DNA from: Crotophaga sulcirostris
Taxonomy: Eukaryota > Chordata > Aves > Cuculiformes > Crotophagidae
Direction: 5' to 3'
Assembly (NCBI GenBank): GCA_013397455.1
Contig: VYZB01000122.1
Span: 817,053-881,052, forward strand
Length of the DNA stretch: 64,000 nucleotides
Part shown: piece after piece, positions 42,411 through 59,570 of the stretch
How the letters are laid out: each line of letters begins with the position of its first letter
Position numbering within the stretch: the stretch's first letter is position 1
The notes under the pieces: model-generated
Databases searched by the model: none
What the model was told of the DNA's origin: nothing
The model's input: only the letters and a program-made list of their open reading frames with translations
Made by a program: the position numbers and the translations under genes

Positions 42411-42826
42411 CGTGGCGTGTGCTGGGCTGACCCTGGCCAGCAGCTAAACTCTAGTGAGTCAAGATAAAGACAGTTTAAGTAAAAGAAAAAGAAAAAAGAC
42501 TAAGCAATGCAAAAACACTCCCCCCCCACCAGCAGACTGATACCCAGACAGTTCCCAAGCAACATCTACTTTGGACCCCCCCCGCCCACCCCACCCCCAT
42601 ATTACATGGTCTCCAGTATCCCTTTGGTCAGTTGTGGTCAGCTGTCCCCGTTGTGCTGCATCCCAACCTTGCTGCAGGGCAGAGTGAGAGTCAGAGGCAG
42701 CCTTGATGCTGTGCAAGCGCCTTCAGCAGTAGCTGAAACACCATTTTGGTCACAAATCTAAACCACAGCACCACCACATGAGCTTCTATAAAGAAAACTA
42801 ACTGCATCCAAATCAGACTCAGAACA
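42411..42826 (-). mobile_element. Endogenous-retrovirus LTR, solo-like, antisense
   Basis: The block resembles an LTR family seen many times in bird genomes. On the plus strand it starts near GTGGCGTGTGCTGGGCTGAC, then CCTGGCCAGCAGCTAAACTC, AAGATAAAGACAGTTTAA, ATCCCTTTGGTCAGTTGTGG and TCAGCTGTCCCCGTTGTG, and ends CATCCAAATCAGACTCAGAA followed by CA. In the usual orientation of this family, the promoter and polyadenylation parts read on the minus strand. There are no gag, pol or env sequences beside it, so it is a solitary LTR left by recombination, somewhat shortened. The family name is uncertain. Confidence 0.8.
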
Positions 42827-45800
42827 TGATGTCACTTAAATTTTGAAATCACTCTGAGTCAATAAATAACCAAGGAACAAAAAAAACCCAACAACAATGG
42901 AGGACTTACCCCATATTATGTTAGAATTCTGTACTCATAGGGTATCTAGGCCATACCAGATTTGAAGAATTCACTGTAGGAGTGTTTCTTGCTTTTGTTT
43001 GTAGATGTGCATTTTGCTCTGTATGCTTGAGGATATTGGCACTGTCACTAAAATAACTCCCGTTCCCTCGGTAACACCACCAAACAATATTCTCTTATTG
43101 GATTCCATGAATGGAACAATTTTGCTTGAATTATGAATAGACTTTTCAGGAAAACTGAAATGAATTATTATAAATCCTCATGCTGAGTTCTCGAAAATAT
43201 TGGCAGGAGTATGAATTTTTATATTGGTTTCTCTTCATGATCATGTTGCTGACTCCAGCTGTGAAATATTTTTGTAAGGATTTTAGGTGGTTGCTCAGTT
43301 ATCAGATGGTGCATGCTAGCTGGTTATGGTAAATTCTTACAGATTAGGTAGGTGCTTTCAGTACCAATGAAATAGGAAAATGTTTCAAGTCAGCATGTGG
43401 TTTATCTCTCCTGATTAATCACTTATTCAGTTGTTATAATATATTAACAGAGAAGGGGCCTGGGGGCAGTTAACTCACACAGTGCTGACTTCACTGTTTG
43501 GGTGTTATCTTTAAGTCTTTGTGCACCCACAAGTGTGCTTGTACTGACTCAAGTTCGGGACATACAAGGAAGGGTTGTACAATTGGATCATCTTTCTCAT
43601 GCCTTTTTTTTTTTTAAGTCCTTTGGGCCGAATGTTGTAGCTTTTTTTTTTTAAACACTTCTGAGTTATCCTGCTAAAATCATTGGGAATGTTTTAGGAT
43701 TTTTTTTGTTGTTGTTTTATTGTAAGGAGAAGGGCTGTATAATAATTCAAAGTACTTGAAATTTTAATAATAGTTAAAAAACAAATCTGCCTTTTTTATG
43801 GCCTATTACTTGAGCAAAACAGTTCTTAACATGATGATGTTGAACTAAAAAGATGGTAAGTGTTGCAGATGGCTTAAATTCTGAGCAAGATTTTAAGTTT
43901 CATGCAGCTTCCAGCATTCTGATACTAGTTAATTTTGACAGTGGTAGGAAAATACGTAATGCAGGCTGCAGAGACCTCATATTCACTACCGTGTGCCTAA
44001 GACCATTCATTTTGTTTTATTTTTGGAGAACAGGAAAACAGATATTTTAACTGGACTTGGAGCAGGAGCAGAGAGTCCTTGAGGAAGAAACTCTTTTCGT
44101 GTTGAGCTATAGTCTTTGAATTGTTGCAGCAAATGCCTTTTTTTGTGGCAGGCATCTGTGGAACAGAAAGGGAAAGGAAGTTTCATATGTACTGGTTGTG
44201 TATATGCCAAGATTTGTGATTTCCATCTGTGGTGTACTGAGTACTGAACCTCAACTTTTACTTTATCTGAAGCTTAAAACCAGGGGATTCTTTAATCTTA
44301 CTGAACAGGCAACTGGATGTATCTACAGACAAAGAACAATCACAGAAAGAAAACAGAAGTAGCTCTTGCTCTTTGGGAAGCCCCTGTTACCTAGAATAAG
44401 GACAACGCTGACTTGATTCTTCATATCCTTGACCCTTAATTGAGCTTAAGCTTTTGCAAAGGTCTTTAAGATATCATGTCTTGTTTAACTAATCTGTTTT
44501 CCTATCTAGTAATTTAAACATAGGAGATATATGATTTAGGATGTTGTGATAACTATTTAGGTAATCAGAAGAAATTTTTCTCTTTGATGTATTTGGGTCT
44601 GGCAGATTTTCTTATCTTTCCATTGACTTGACACTATCAACCTATGATATTTTTAAGAGTAGTTACCCAGCCACACATTTCATTGAATTGTCAGCAAAGA
44701 TAGGACAATGAAGGCAATCTGTGATTTCAGTGTTTGTGCATGCAGAAAAAGGGAGGGCCTATCTTTACAGACTCATTATCCTGTCTCCCTGTTGCACAGC
44801 TAAAGGATTCAGCTTCACTGCAGAAATGTTTACTGCAACATTAGTAGGTCTGTATCCTGCTGCATAGAACCAATGCTGTCTCAGCCTTCATTCACCTCCA
44901 TAGTTGGACATTACCAAAGGAATGCAACAGGCTGTCTTTCCGCTGACGCTGATTTCTTGCATGTCTGAATTCTCAAGCAGTGCAAATTTCAGCTTCTTCC
45001 AGTTGGGATTTTTTTCCAAAAAACTACTCCTACTTTAAATATCTTGGTTAGTCTAATAGTCATGATAATGTTTGAATTGGTTTTATAATATGCAATAATA
45101 AAAATTATTATTTGAGGTATTTTTTCCTCTATAACTGCAGCAAATATGACTTGTGATATAGCTATTAGAACTGCCAGGAGTGTTGTATCTTACATTGTTC
45201 TGGCTCTTTACTTACATCCACTGAATTCTTAGTTTATCTGAATGACTCAGTGAATGCCACGGTGGTTTTCATGTTCATAGATACAGGGTGAGATCTATTT
45301 ATCTTTGCTTACCACAGTTGTTAGAAGCTAGTGTGTTGGAGCTGTTCACAACTGTAGGCTTTCAAGTAGCAATTGTTGCTCATATATGCCGGGAAAAATT
45401 GGCGATCATGCAATTATTATATGGAAGAATATTGGAGTAATTTATATATCTTTTTTAAAAAGAAATTAAAACCAGCTAGAAACAGGATCAGCATTAGTTC
45501 TTGCTTCTGAAATCTTGATACAAGTTAATGAAATTATAGACAATAAATTTAAGTGTAGCCATAAACATGCAGTTTTAGGTTAAAAAATGTATTCAAGTAT
45601 ATTCATTTTACTGTATGTCCCTATAATTTTGAAACAATAGCAAAAAAGTTAAGGACAACTTTAATAGAAACAATAGAAATGCATGTTATTAAATGGGAGT
45701 CATGCTATAGTATCTGTACAGCGTATCTAAGGTAGAGAAAAGGAAGGAAGAAATATTTCTAGATGCATAAGTGCATATTCGGTTATTTTGAATGATTGGT

Positions 45801-47289
45801 TCTTATCCAAGACTACTTCAGTGTTGTGCATTGTTCTCCAGATTAGCTCAGCAACAAGCCAAATTTGATTTCTGTGCAGTAAGACAGCATGACTTACACT
45901 TCAAGAATAAACAGTCTCACTGATTAATGTTTCATTGTACAGGGAAAACCCACTGGGGAGCACATATTCCTTACCACAATATCTTTTTAATTAAGGAAGC
46001 ATATTCGGATTTTCCGATTCCACTGATTTAATGCAGTTGCCAGTGTAGTGGATAATTTGCCTTTGACCATAGATTTTGAAATATTGTGGAGCTGACGTTT
46101 GTTTTATTTTGTTTAACCTATCTGCACTTTCTGCCCATGAAAGAGTGAAGTAATATTAGACTATGTAAACAACATTAGCAAAGTGGCTTTTAATGGAATA
46201 TCAATCTAATATTTAAAAATGAAGGTCTGCCCCTTTAAGCAATATTCTCTTTTTCTTTAAGCATAGCTTATAAAAGAACATATTAACACAACACAGTTTA
46301 AGTTGGAAAGAAATGAAATGCTCAGTTTGCAGTTAATACTGCTGCTTTTTCAGTTCTAGGATTTTATTCAGTGTTCTATATGGATGCTGTGAATGAAAGA
46401 TACTATTTCTGATGCAGAGGAGGAGGGTAAAAAGATCACTGAAAGGGAGATGCAGCCTCTCTCGTCTGAGAAAGAAACTATACCAAAAATGCTATGTCTT
46501 CATGGCTATACTTCATTAGTTCCCTACTCAGTAGATCCATGCCCAGTATGATTAAAATCTATATAAAAATGTGTGTGCAAAATTAAATCAAGTGAATCCA
46601 TGAATTCTGACATGACCGTTTTCATCTGCATTTACAGATCGTATAAGTGTTTTGTTTTACCGAAGGATTTTTGCGTAGCATAAAGTGAACTTGTGTATTG
46701 TGTAAGTATCTCTTTGCCTGCGTTCAGCCTGAACAGACTTTTGCAGTTTGACCTTGGGACTAGTTAAATTGATTGTATTACCTCAGAGAAGTCATGAAAT
46801 CCTGCTGCTAGGAAGGGTGTCTGCCATTCAGCATCCACTGCCATCACAAAGTTCACAGAAGGAATGTGATTTTGCAGTCTTTCATTTCCCAGTTTTGAAT
46901 GTCATGTTGCTACTGCTGCTAGATGTTTGTGGTATCTAGTCATAAAAATTTGTATCTGTTTTGTTTTGGTTTTTTTTAAACATGTTGCTAAATATCCATG
47001 ATGCATCTGTAAGAAATGAACTGGATATCTAAACCACCTCATCATTCTTTTACGTTTGCACAGATTTTCATGGGACAAAGTAGTGGCTAGCAGCCCAAGT
47101 GCCATGCTCCAGAAGAGTCCCTGGAAAAAGCAAAGTTGCAGTTATTCAAAAGAAATGCAAGAGTAATTTTAAAAATACTTTTGAAATTATATTGAGTGCT
47201 TAGTTTGAGTAAGCATTTAAAAGTTAGCAAAACCTCTTACTTTTTTTACTGTATGTAGAGGGCAAGACTTATGAGTAGCAGCCGAGGTC
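42827..47289. other. Intron between LTR and CR1, no recognised feature
   Basis: AT-rich unique-looking DNA with T-runs at 43600-43710. Short open frames only. Confidence 0.6.
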
Positions 47290-47667
47290 ACTTGCTTTAT
47301 TCAGATTAGAGAAGAAAAGGCTGAGGGTTGATCTGATTACAGTCTACAGATTCCTCAAGGGGGCAGCAGAGAAGGAGATGTTGATCTCTCTCTAGTGGCC
47401 AGTGATAGAACACGAGGAACTGGAATGAAATTGTGTCAGGGGAAGTTCAAACTGGACATGAGGAAAAGGCTCTTCACTGAGAGGGTGGTTGGTCACTGGA
47501 ACAGTCTGCTCAGGGAGGTGGTCGTGGCACCAAGCCTGTCAGAGCTCAAAGGGCATCTGTATGATGGTCTTAGTCATCTGTTTTAATTTTAAGTAGTCCT
47601 TCAAAGAGCAGGGAGTTGGACTCAATGATACTTGCAAGTCCCTTCCAGTTTGAGATATTCTGTGATT
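47290..47667 (+). mobile_element. CR1 LINE, 3' fragment
   Basis: Sense CR1 3' sequence of about 380 nt contains AGAAGAAAAGGCTGAGGGTT, AGGCTCTTCACTGAGAGGGT, GGTCACTGGAACAGTCTGCT, GTTGGACTCAATGATAC and the end CCCTTCCAGTTTGAGATATTCTGTGATT-like terminus. A 63-codon frame inside it (47395-47586) is a relic of the element, not a gene. Confidence 0.92.
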
Positions 47668-48580
47668 TAAAAGTGGCTTTAAAAAAGAGGTCCTCCTCCT
47701 GTTCCCTTTCCTCCCTCCCCCCCTTGAGTTCTATGAGCTGACACCATAAATATAATTTGAGTGACAATCAGCAAATCGTATTAAAAAGTGCAATTACTTT
47801 GAACGCATGGTATTTATGTTTTGGCTCTTAAAAAAAAGACACCCTTGAAATAACCTTTCCTTTTTTTGGGGGGTGGGTGGGTGGTGGGTGTTGCTGTGTT
47901 ACTTTTTAAGTCCTTAGCTAGAACAATGAAAATAACATAGTCTTGTTTTTACTGATGGTCTGTCTCTCTGAGACTTATGACCTTATGTTTAAGGTTCCAG
48001 GCATCACAAAAATGTTTGTTTAGGAACAGTTTTTTCGTTGAAATATTGTGAATTTTATATAGTAATAGTTTTGGGGCAAAGTATTAAGTATTAATACAGG
48101 GTACCTTTTGTACTGGAATGGAAATGTGTGCCTTTCCATCAAGAAGGTGCCTTAACAAGCGAAAGCACAATTGTCTGTATTTGAACTGCAAGAGCTATAG
48201 CTTGAATTCAGAGAGAAGTGGGGTTTAAGTGTCTCAGAAGTAGCTGAGTAGCTGTTTTACTTGTCTTCTGACTCAAGAACCAACCCTCTGAAGCTCTGTC
48301 CTGTTCACTTAGAAGTAATGCTTCTGGTGTGACTCAGGTCAGATAATAAGTTTTTGATAAGTAGCTACATGACAAAAATTATTTTTACTCTGCTTTTCCA
48401 ATTAAATTAGATTTCTGTAGTGGCTTTGTTGATGATAAATAATTTTTAATTTTGTTGACCGATTTTATTCAAATTTTGCAAAGTGATAAAGGCCAAAAAT
48501 ATAAAAAACAAAATGAACAACAGAAAGCAAAATAAGAAAAACATTTTTTTTGTTGAAATCGGTTGCTATACTGAATAAGT
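47668..48580. other. Spacer between CR1 and GC-rich LTR
   Basis: Contains the quadruplex-pattern G tract at 47868-47890; otherwise AT-rich with no recognised feature. Confidence 0.6.
47868..47890 (+). repeat. G-rich tract with quadruplex pattern
   Basis: Six G, then T, GGG, T, GGG, TGGT, GGG, TG: four G3+ runs with loops of 1, 1 and 4 nt, the canonical quadruplex pattern. It follows a T7 run and lies 200 nt after the CR1 copy and 690 nt before the GC-rich LTR. Confidence 0.85.
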
Positions 48581-49155
48581 TGACTTGCTCCAGCTGCCAG
48601 ATGCCCACTCAGCTGCGCTCTCTGTACCCCCTCTCAAAAGGACAGGGGAGAAAATAAGATGGGAAATCTCATGGGTTGACGTAAAGACAGGGGAGTTCAT
48701 AGACCAGTTACTGTCATGGGCAAGACCGACTAGACAGCTGGAAAATTCACTTAATTTATTGGCAATTAAAATAAAATTGAATGATGAGAAACAAAGAGAA
48801 CACTTGAAACATCTTCGCTGAACCAAACCCCTTTTCTTCCCAGGCTCAGCTTTGCTTCATTGACCCCCAACTCCTCTACCTCTACCCCCTACAAGCAGCA
48901 GGGCGATCCGTGCCAGGGCGCCTGGAGCCCCCGCTCCCCTCCTCCTGCTCTCCCCTCGGGGCTCGCAGCGCTGTTTCTCACACGGTTTCCCTCAGCCCCG
49001 GCTGCCGGGCAGCGTTTGGCCCTCTCTGCCGCCGCCTTTCCCCGAGGCGCCCGCCCAGGGCTGAGGGGCCCAGCTGGGCCCTGCGCTGGGGCCATGGGAG
49101 CTGGTGGGAACCGGCTGTGTGTGGCGCCGGGTGCCTGCACCAGGTGTATGGGGAG
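48581..49155 (-). mobile_element. Endogenous-retrovirus LTR, GC-rich, antisense, internally deleted
   Basis: The left half (TGACTTGCTCCAGCTGCCAG, GGGAAATCTCATGGGTTGAC, GTCATGGGCAAGACCGACTA, CAGGCTCAGCTTTGCTTCAT) matches, from memory, a common long avian LTR in antisense orientation. The right half (GGGCGCCTGGAGC, GCTGTTTCTCACACGG, CCCCGAGGCGCC) corresponds to its GC-rich distal part. The internal run of GC-rich tandem subrepeats known from the family is missing. This explains the only strongly CpG-rich stretch in the window. No viral coding sequence flanks it. Right boundary uncertain. Confidence 0.7.
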
Positions 49156-51340
49156 AGAAGGGTGGTTTTGCTTGAATTTATAGGGTTGGCTTTTTTCATT
49201 AAAGTGAGGTAAAGTTTTCAGATACTTTTAGAAAAACAAAGAAGTGTCAAAAAAGAAAAAAAAAACCAACCCTTAAACCAGGGTCAAACTCTCGAACTCC
49301 AGATAGAATTCTGCCAGTGCTGTGGAGTATAGGAATCCATGAATTATTTATGTCTGACTTCCCAGTGTGCTCCCAAAAGGCTGGTAGTATTCTTCCTGTT
49401 CATCTATCCATGATCATCTAAGATCTTAATTTGATTCTCTCAGGAGCGTGTCTATGCTCTGACTTACAGAATCTCATTTGTATTTTTGTGACACTGATTG
49501 ATAGGAAATACCGTTGCTGTTGTGGATCAGTGCAGCAGATATACTTTGTGTTGTAGTTACTCAGCTATGGTGGACTCCGTTAAACTGCTTAACTTTCATT
49601 TTACTTTTCATACTCCCTTGAATTTTCCTTTTGTTTTTTTGAGCTAAGCTCCCATGAGCATGGGTTAAAAGGCTATTAGCCAGCTTGTTTTATCATGATA
49701 AATGGTAAGTATCAGGGTAACTCTTCTAGAGAAGAGAAGCCAGAGCAGAAGTAAGGTTACAGTGCTCATCATGATGTAGGATGATACTTTTTTGAAGGGG
49801 ACTGATGGAATAATTCTATTTCTTCATATTTATGCTGGATAGCAAAGGAATCACTAAGCCTAAATGTGCTGTATGAAAAACTAAAGCCAGTTTTCTACTG
49901 GTAAGGCTGGTGGAGCCCTGGGACAGAGGGAGGCAGCCATTGGATGCTGCAGCGAGGGAAACTGTGAAGGTCTGGTTAAGCGTATTAAATATCCAGAATG
50001 ACTTTGGAAAAAAACCTCCCTTGTCTCAAGATTTAGGAGTGGTCTAGGGGCTTGGAGGCCCATTTCAGCCTTATTTTCTGTAATTCTAAAGTACTGGCAG
50101 TTTGAAGTCCCATTAAAACCAGAGAATGTCTGATTTCGTATATTGAAGACCAACCCAAATTAAAAGTTATACCTATTCTGAGCAGATGGACTTGTGCAAA
50201 TGTGGGCCTTTGCTATCTTGGTGTTTGCTGTTGAAACACTATTGCTAATTCATGTATGATTTTTTTAAATAAAACTACCTTTGATACAGTGACTTCTCTA
50301 TTGCTCATGAAAACTCATTCTGGGTTTCGTTTCCACGTGATGTTTCTTAAATGAATTGGTTTAATGAAAAAATGTTAAAATATAACATTAACAAATCAGC
50401 TGGATAACATCATGCTTACTAAGTGCAATTGGCTGCAGTCTTTACCCCTTGAACAACTGCAATAATAAACTAAACTAATGAGATGCAAGAAATTATATCC
50501 TCTGTCCAGAAGAAATATTTTAAAGGGGGCATGAAACATTACTTCTAATATCAGGGACACTTCTTGTGATTTGTCTGTTTCTAGATGAAGAGGACATGCA
50601 GCCTGCCATTTTTTAAATCTCCTTTGTGTTTTTTTTTCCCTTCCTCTTTTAAGACTTATATTTTTAAAAAAAACCTCAATCCTAGAATCGTGCAGTGGTT
50701 GTAGAATATCAACCATTATTCTGTCCAGAGTTTGAACTTATTTGAAGAAAGAACGATTTATTGCAGCAGTTGGTTGTGTAATCAGATTTTAATTTTTCTG
50801 TGTAAACTGATAATTGCCAAATTGTAGATTACTAAAGCAAATTTTGAAGTGTTCTTTGGTGGAAACAAAGTGTTTACAAAAATTTACAATCTAAAATTTA
50901 AAATTTACAGCAGTTAAATACAGTGCCCAAACATGTTCAGAATAGCAGCAAGCAGTTGCTGCCTGTATCATGTGGATGTCGTTGCTTTGCACACACAGAA
51001 CTGGTGTTCTCTTATCAGTTGTGTCTTTTTGGTTGCCAAGTGGTTTCCCCATTGACTGTGTGGCCTTTGCTGTCCTTCTCAAATACAATTTAAATATTGT
51101 GGAGTGTTTGTTTGTGCTAGGGCAAGCATTTTGTGTAGCAGATAGGTGGTTTGCTGGCTTTTGTTGGGTTTTTTTTTTCCAGCATCTCAGGCAGGCTTAT
51201 TTCCCTCTGTCTTCCTGAAAACCTAATAGTAACAGAAACTCACTGTGCCTCAGTGGGCCTCGTTCAGATTTGCTCTTAGGGAGATAGACAGGCCGAAAAC
51301 AGTCCTTGAGTCAGGAGATTTAACTTAATTGAATATATAG
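49156..51340. other. Intron between LTR and CR1, no recognised feature
   Basis: AT-rich, with minus-strand open frames of 90 and 106 codons (49881-50153, 50396-50716) that lack any domain. Confidence 0.6.
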
Positions 51341-51624
51341 GGAGTGCAGCAATAGGATGAGATGTAATGATTTTAAGCTGGAAGAGGGGAGATTTAGATT
51401 AGATATTAGGTAGAATGTTTTTACTGTGGAGGTGCCGAGGCACTGGAATGGGTTGTCCAGAGAAGTTGTGGATGCCCCCTTCCTGGAAGTGTTCAAGGCC
51501 AAATTGGATGAGACCTATGAGCAACCTGATTTACTGGGAGGTGTCCCTACCCATGGCAGGAGGGTTGGAACTGGATGGTCTTTAAGGTCCCTTCCAGCCC
51601 AAACCTTTTGATGATTGTATGATT
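51341..51624 (+). mobile_element. CR1 LINE, 3' fragment
   Basis: This is one of the best-preserved copies. It has GGGGAGATTTAGATTAGATA, GGCACTGGAATGGGTTGTCC, GAGAAGTTGTGGATGCCCCC, AGGAGGGTTGGAACTGGATG and GGTCTTTAAGGTCCCTTCCA, and ends in ATGATTGTATGATT, the octamer-like 3' terminal repeat of CR1. It is 5'-truncated to about 280 nt. Confidence 0.94.
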
Positions 51625-51659
51625 GCCAGTTAACCTAAGCTTTAAATTACTGATTTTGG

Positions 51660-52460
51660 TATTGAGAAATAAGGATGATGACCAATGAAATGAACATGCG
51701 AAGAAGATGCCTCTCTCTGTCCTGGTGTTGCATCCCCTTGCTGTGTGTCAGACTTGGTCCCTTTGGCGAGGTTCTCCTATGCAGGTCAGCCCTGCAACCA
51801 ACCCCACCCTCCAGTTATCAAACTCCTGCCACTTTCACCAGAGACAGAGAGGTGCAGCATGGAAAAGATGGTCATCTTCACTGCAGCCAGAGACCTTCTA
51901 GGTGGTCTCTGTGTCTTCCCAGTCAAGCCTAGTAACCATGTGCTGTGACAGGGATAGTGGGAATAGGTAAGTCCTCTTAATTTTTCAGGTGAAGAGGAAA
52001 ATTTAAATGGACCTGAAATGACAGTTCCTTGCAGGGCCCAGGAATTCTTGACTCCTGGTCTTGTTTAGTTTGCTGGGTTTTACCTCCTCTGGCCTAGCAT
52101 TTATGGAACAGCTGGTTCAGCAGAGTCTTCCTGCTGCAGGTCAGGCAGCCCTGGAGGAACAGGAGAATGAACTAAGCAGACTGAGGGGCTTTTTCCAGGG
52201 AGCTTCTTTGCTACCGGAGAGGAAGCAATCCTGCAGCAGGGCAGCTGCTCTCAGCCAGTGTGTCAGAAACTATTTAGCAAGCTCCTCTTTCACCGCTCTA
52301 GTGTTTCTTCCCACCCCAGTGTGGTCTTGGGAAGGCAGCTCTTTGTGCCTTGTGCTGTTGTAGTGAGTGAGTGTCTGCAAGGGCAGTAAGACTGCTTCAC
52401 ATGTCCTTACTCGTGTTCCTGAATCCATCTTCTCTCATTCCTGTGCGCAGTTTTTCAGCG
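51660..52460. other. GC-enriched stretch between two CR1 copies
   Basis: Mixed-composition DNA lies between two CR1 copies. It carries overlapping open frames in all three + frames at 51675-51948 and one of 100 codons at 52061-52363 (ALEEQENELSRLRGFF in the middle, Cys/Ser/Leu-rich end). No known domain or flanking splice signals were recognised. It might be an old repeat, a non-coding exon or ordinary intron. Confidence 0.4.
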
Positions 52461-53070
52461 GGACTTTACAGGCTATGGGGTTGATAGCAAGGGGTGCTAC
52501 ACTCCAGTGTTTTCTGCAAATGTAGCTCTACAAAATGAACTGTTAGGCCATTTGTGTTTTTTTCAGGTAAATTGCAATACCAAAAAGAACATTACTGCTT
52601 TCTATTATGATAATGCAATTAATAATTTAGTAAAAAAAGAAAAGGAAAAATTGAGATTGTTTGAAAGTAAGGTAATAGAATAAGTGTGTATGTGTACGTG
52701 TCTTGTCTGTGGTACTTTACAAGAGAGTAACAACTTCATTTTTTATGCCACAAACTAATTACTTTGATATAATAGAAGCTGCTTTCTTTGTTGCACGAAA
52801 TGAGAAATACAATTCAAAAGTCCTTTCATATTGGTGTATTGGAATCATATAGAAATTCTGTACAGTGTACTTGTGATAGAAGGAGACAGGTATATTGTCT
52901 TAGTTTTTAAAGATTAACTTCAAATAGTGTGTGTATCTGGAGCAAGGACGTTACCAGAGCCAGTGAGTTGTATGAAAGTATGTAGATCCTTTAATTAGAA
53001 TGATATATAATCTCATACTTCAATATATAAACTTGAATACTGTTTTCAGCTTTTGGACTCTCCTTACAAG

Positions 53071-53414
53071 AATGATATTGAGCTGCTGGAGTGCAAAAAG
53101 CAGCAACGGAGCTGGGTGAAGGCTCTGGAGCACGAGTCTTAGAAGGAGTGACTGAGAGATCTGTGACTGTTCAGTCTGAGAAAAGGAGGCTAAGCGGAGA
53201 ACTTATTGCTCTATACAACTACCTGAAAGGATTGTCAAGCACTGGACCAGGCTGTCCAGGAAAGTGATTGAGTCACTATTCCTGGAAGTATTTAAAAGAC
53301 ATGTAGATGTGGCACTTAAGGACGTGTTTTAGTGGTGGGCTTGGTGGTGCTACATTTACTGTTGGACTTGATGATCTTAAAGGTCTTTTCCAAACTAAAG
53401 GATTCTGTGATTCT
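53071..53414 (+). mobile_element. CR1 LINE with internal deletion
   Basis: The copy starts in CR1 sequence (GAGCTGCTGGAGTGC) and runs through CTCTATACAACTACCTGAAA. It then jumps at about 53230 to the distal part (CACTGGACCAGGCTGTCCAG) and ends GTTGGACTTGATGATCTTAA ... GATTCTGTGATTCT. By memory of the family, roughly 100-200 nt between these blocks is missing. It lies 1.36 kb upstream of the CTNND2 exon. Confidence 0.92.
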
Positions 53415-54727
53415 GCACTCTAGCCTGAGATTTGGGAGGAGCCCCTTAAAGGAAATAACTGGCTTTTTAACAAATAGTCTGTATTTTCATATTTTTGTTT
53501 TATGTATGCATGTCAGTGTACAGAGCTTGGGGAAGCTTTTGGAAAAGGCTGCCCAGCTGGGCTGAATGAGTGTTCTTGGGCGGCATTACGGTGTCAGAGC
53601 CAAAGTTTTATAGCATGTCCTGTCATCTTTTTTGTAGCTGTAATTTCCATGGCAAACTGGTGCGGGGATGCTTGCTCTGTGTATTCAATTTGCATTTATG
53701 AACAGCCCTTTACCACTCTTCTCAGGCTTCTTATTTCTTCCAGAAAAAGTTCTATCATATATAAACTTGGGCTTTGAAAAGCTGAATGAAGCAAAGGCAC
53801 GAGTTTTGCCATTGATGTGAATGGCGATTGCTGTGTGCATGTGACCCTCTGAATATCCCCACTGCTCTTCAGGAGCTCTGTCCAGCTGGCAGTCAGTAGG
53901 CCAGTTCTCTTCCACAGAATAATTCGGGCCAGTTCTCTTTCACAGAATGCTTCAGACCAGCTCCCACATGATTTAGGTTCTAGTCCTTTCTTGCCTGCAC
54001 ATAACCACGCAGGTGTCCTCTCTGCACCTTTGCTTCTGGATTGAGGCACAGCTGGCTTGCAGAGGTGTGGCTATAGTGATATTTTAACAGAGGTGCTACA
54101 CTATAGCTTAGCCTTCAGAAAGATAAACGTTTCCACAGTCATCACCACCACCATTTTCCTCTCTAAAAAAGAATATTAGAAATTCTTTCAAGTGCCAAGA
54201 TTCTTTTTTTCTATAACAAGTCTCAGAAATGGCATAACAACCGGTGTGCTCTTTTTCTCAAAAATACTCTGATAAAAGGTTGTCAAAATCACCATCTAGA
54301 CTAGAAGAAAGGCAAAGTTAGTTACCTGGGTTTAAAATATAATACATATTAAATGATCATTCACATTAGAAAGTAAACATTAGATGTTTTGTGTTTCTCT
54401 CATTTATCACTTGTTGATTTTCTGTTTGTGAAGCACTTCATGATTCATTACATTTTTGATATTATGTCATGTTGGGTGCTGCCACTGGAATACCACACAA
54501 AAATCACAACTGTAGATTATTTGAATTTTTTTTTTTTGTACTGTGGTGAATATTTTGGCGTATGACTGGGAGATCATTTAATTTTTTTTTTATAATTAAT
54601 TCGGAACTAGTTTTAATTTTAAATAAGTGATTTATTAATTCTGAATGACTGAAGAGAAAAATGTTCTACATTTTTTTTTCCTTAAATCATCATCATATGC
54701 ATATGATGTTTGGTATGTATCAGGCTT
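53415..54727. other. Intron just upstream of the CTNND2 exon
   Basis: Holds the 28-bp tandem duplication, a 9-bp inverted repeat at 54070-54107 and T-runs at about 54525-54590. A 117-codon minus-strand frame (53696-54049) has no recognised domain. Confidence 0.6.
53899..53958 (+). repeat. 28-bp tandem duplication
   Basis: A 28-nt unit beginning GGCCAGTTCTCTT occurs at 53899-53926 and again at 53927-53954 with 4 mismatches; GACCAG after it looks like the start of a third copy. It lies about 0.8 kb upstream of the CTNND2 exon. Confidence 0.85.

Positions 54728-59570
<4,843 letters not shown>

Noticed and set aside
48860..49183. Overlapping Pro/Ala/Gly-rich open frames on both strands in the CpG-rich block, suggesting a first exon
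   Set aside because: High GC removes stop codons in all frames, and the sequence fits an antisense LTR. No conserved protein was recognised.
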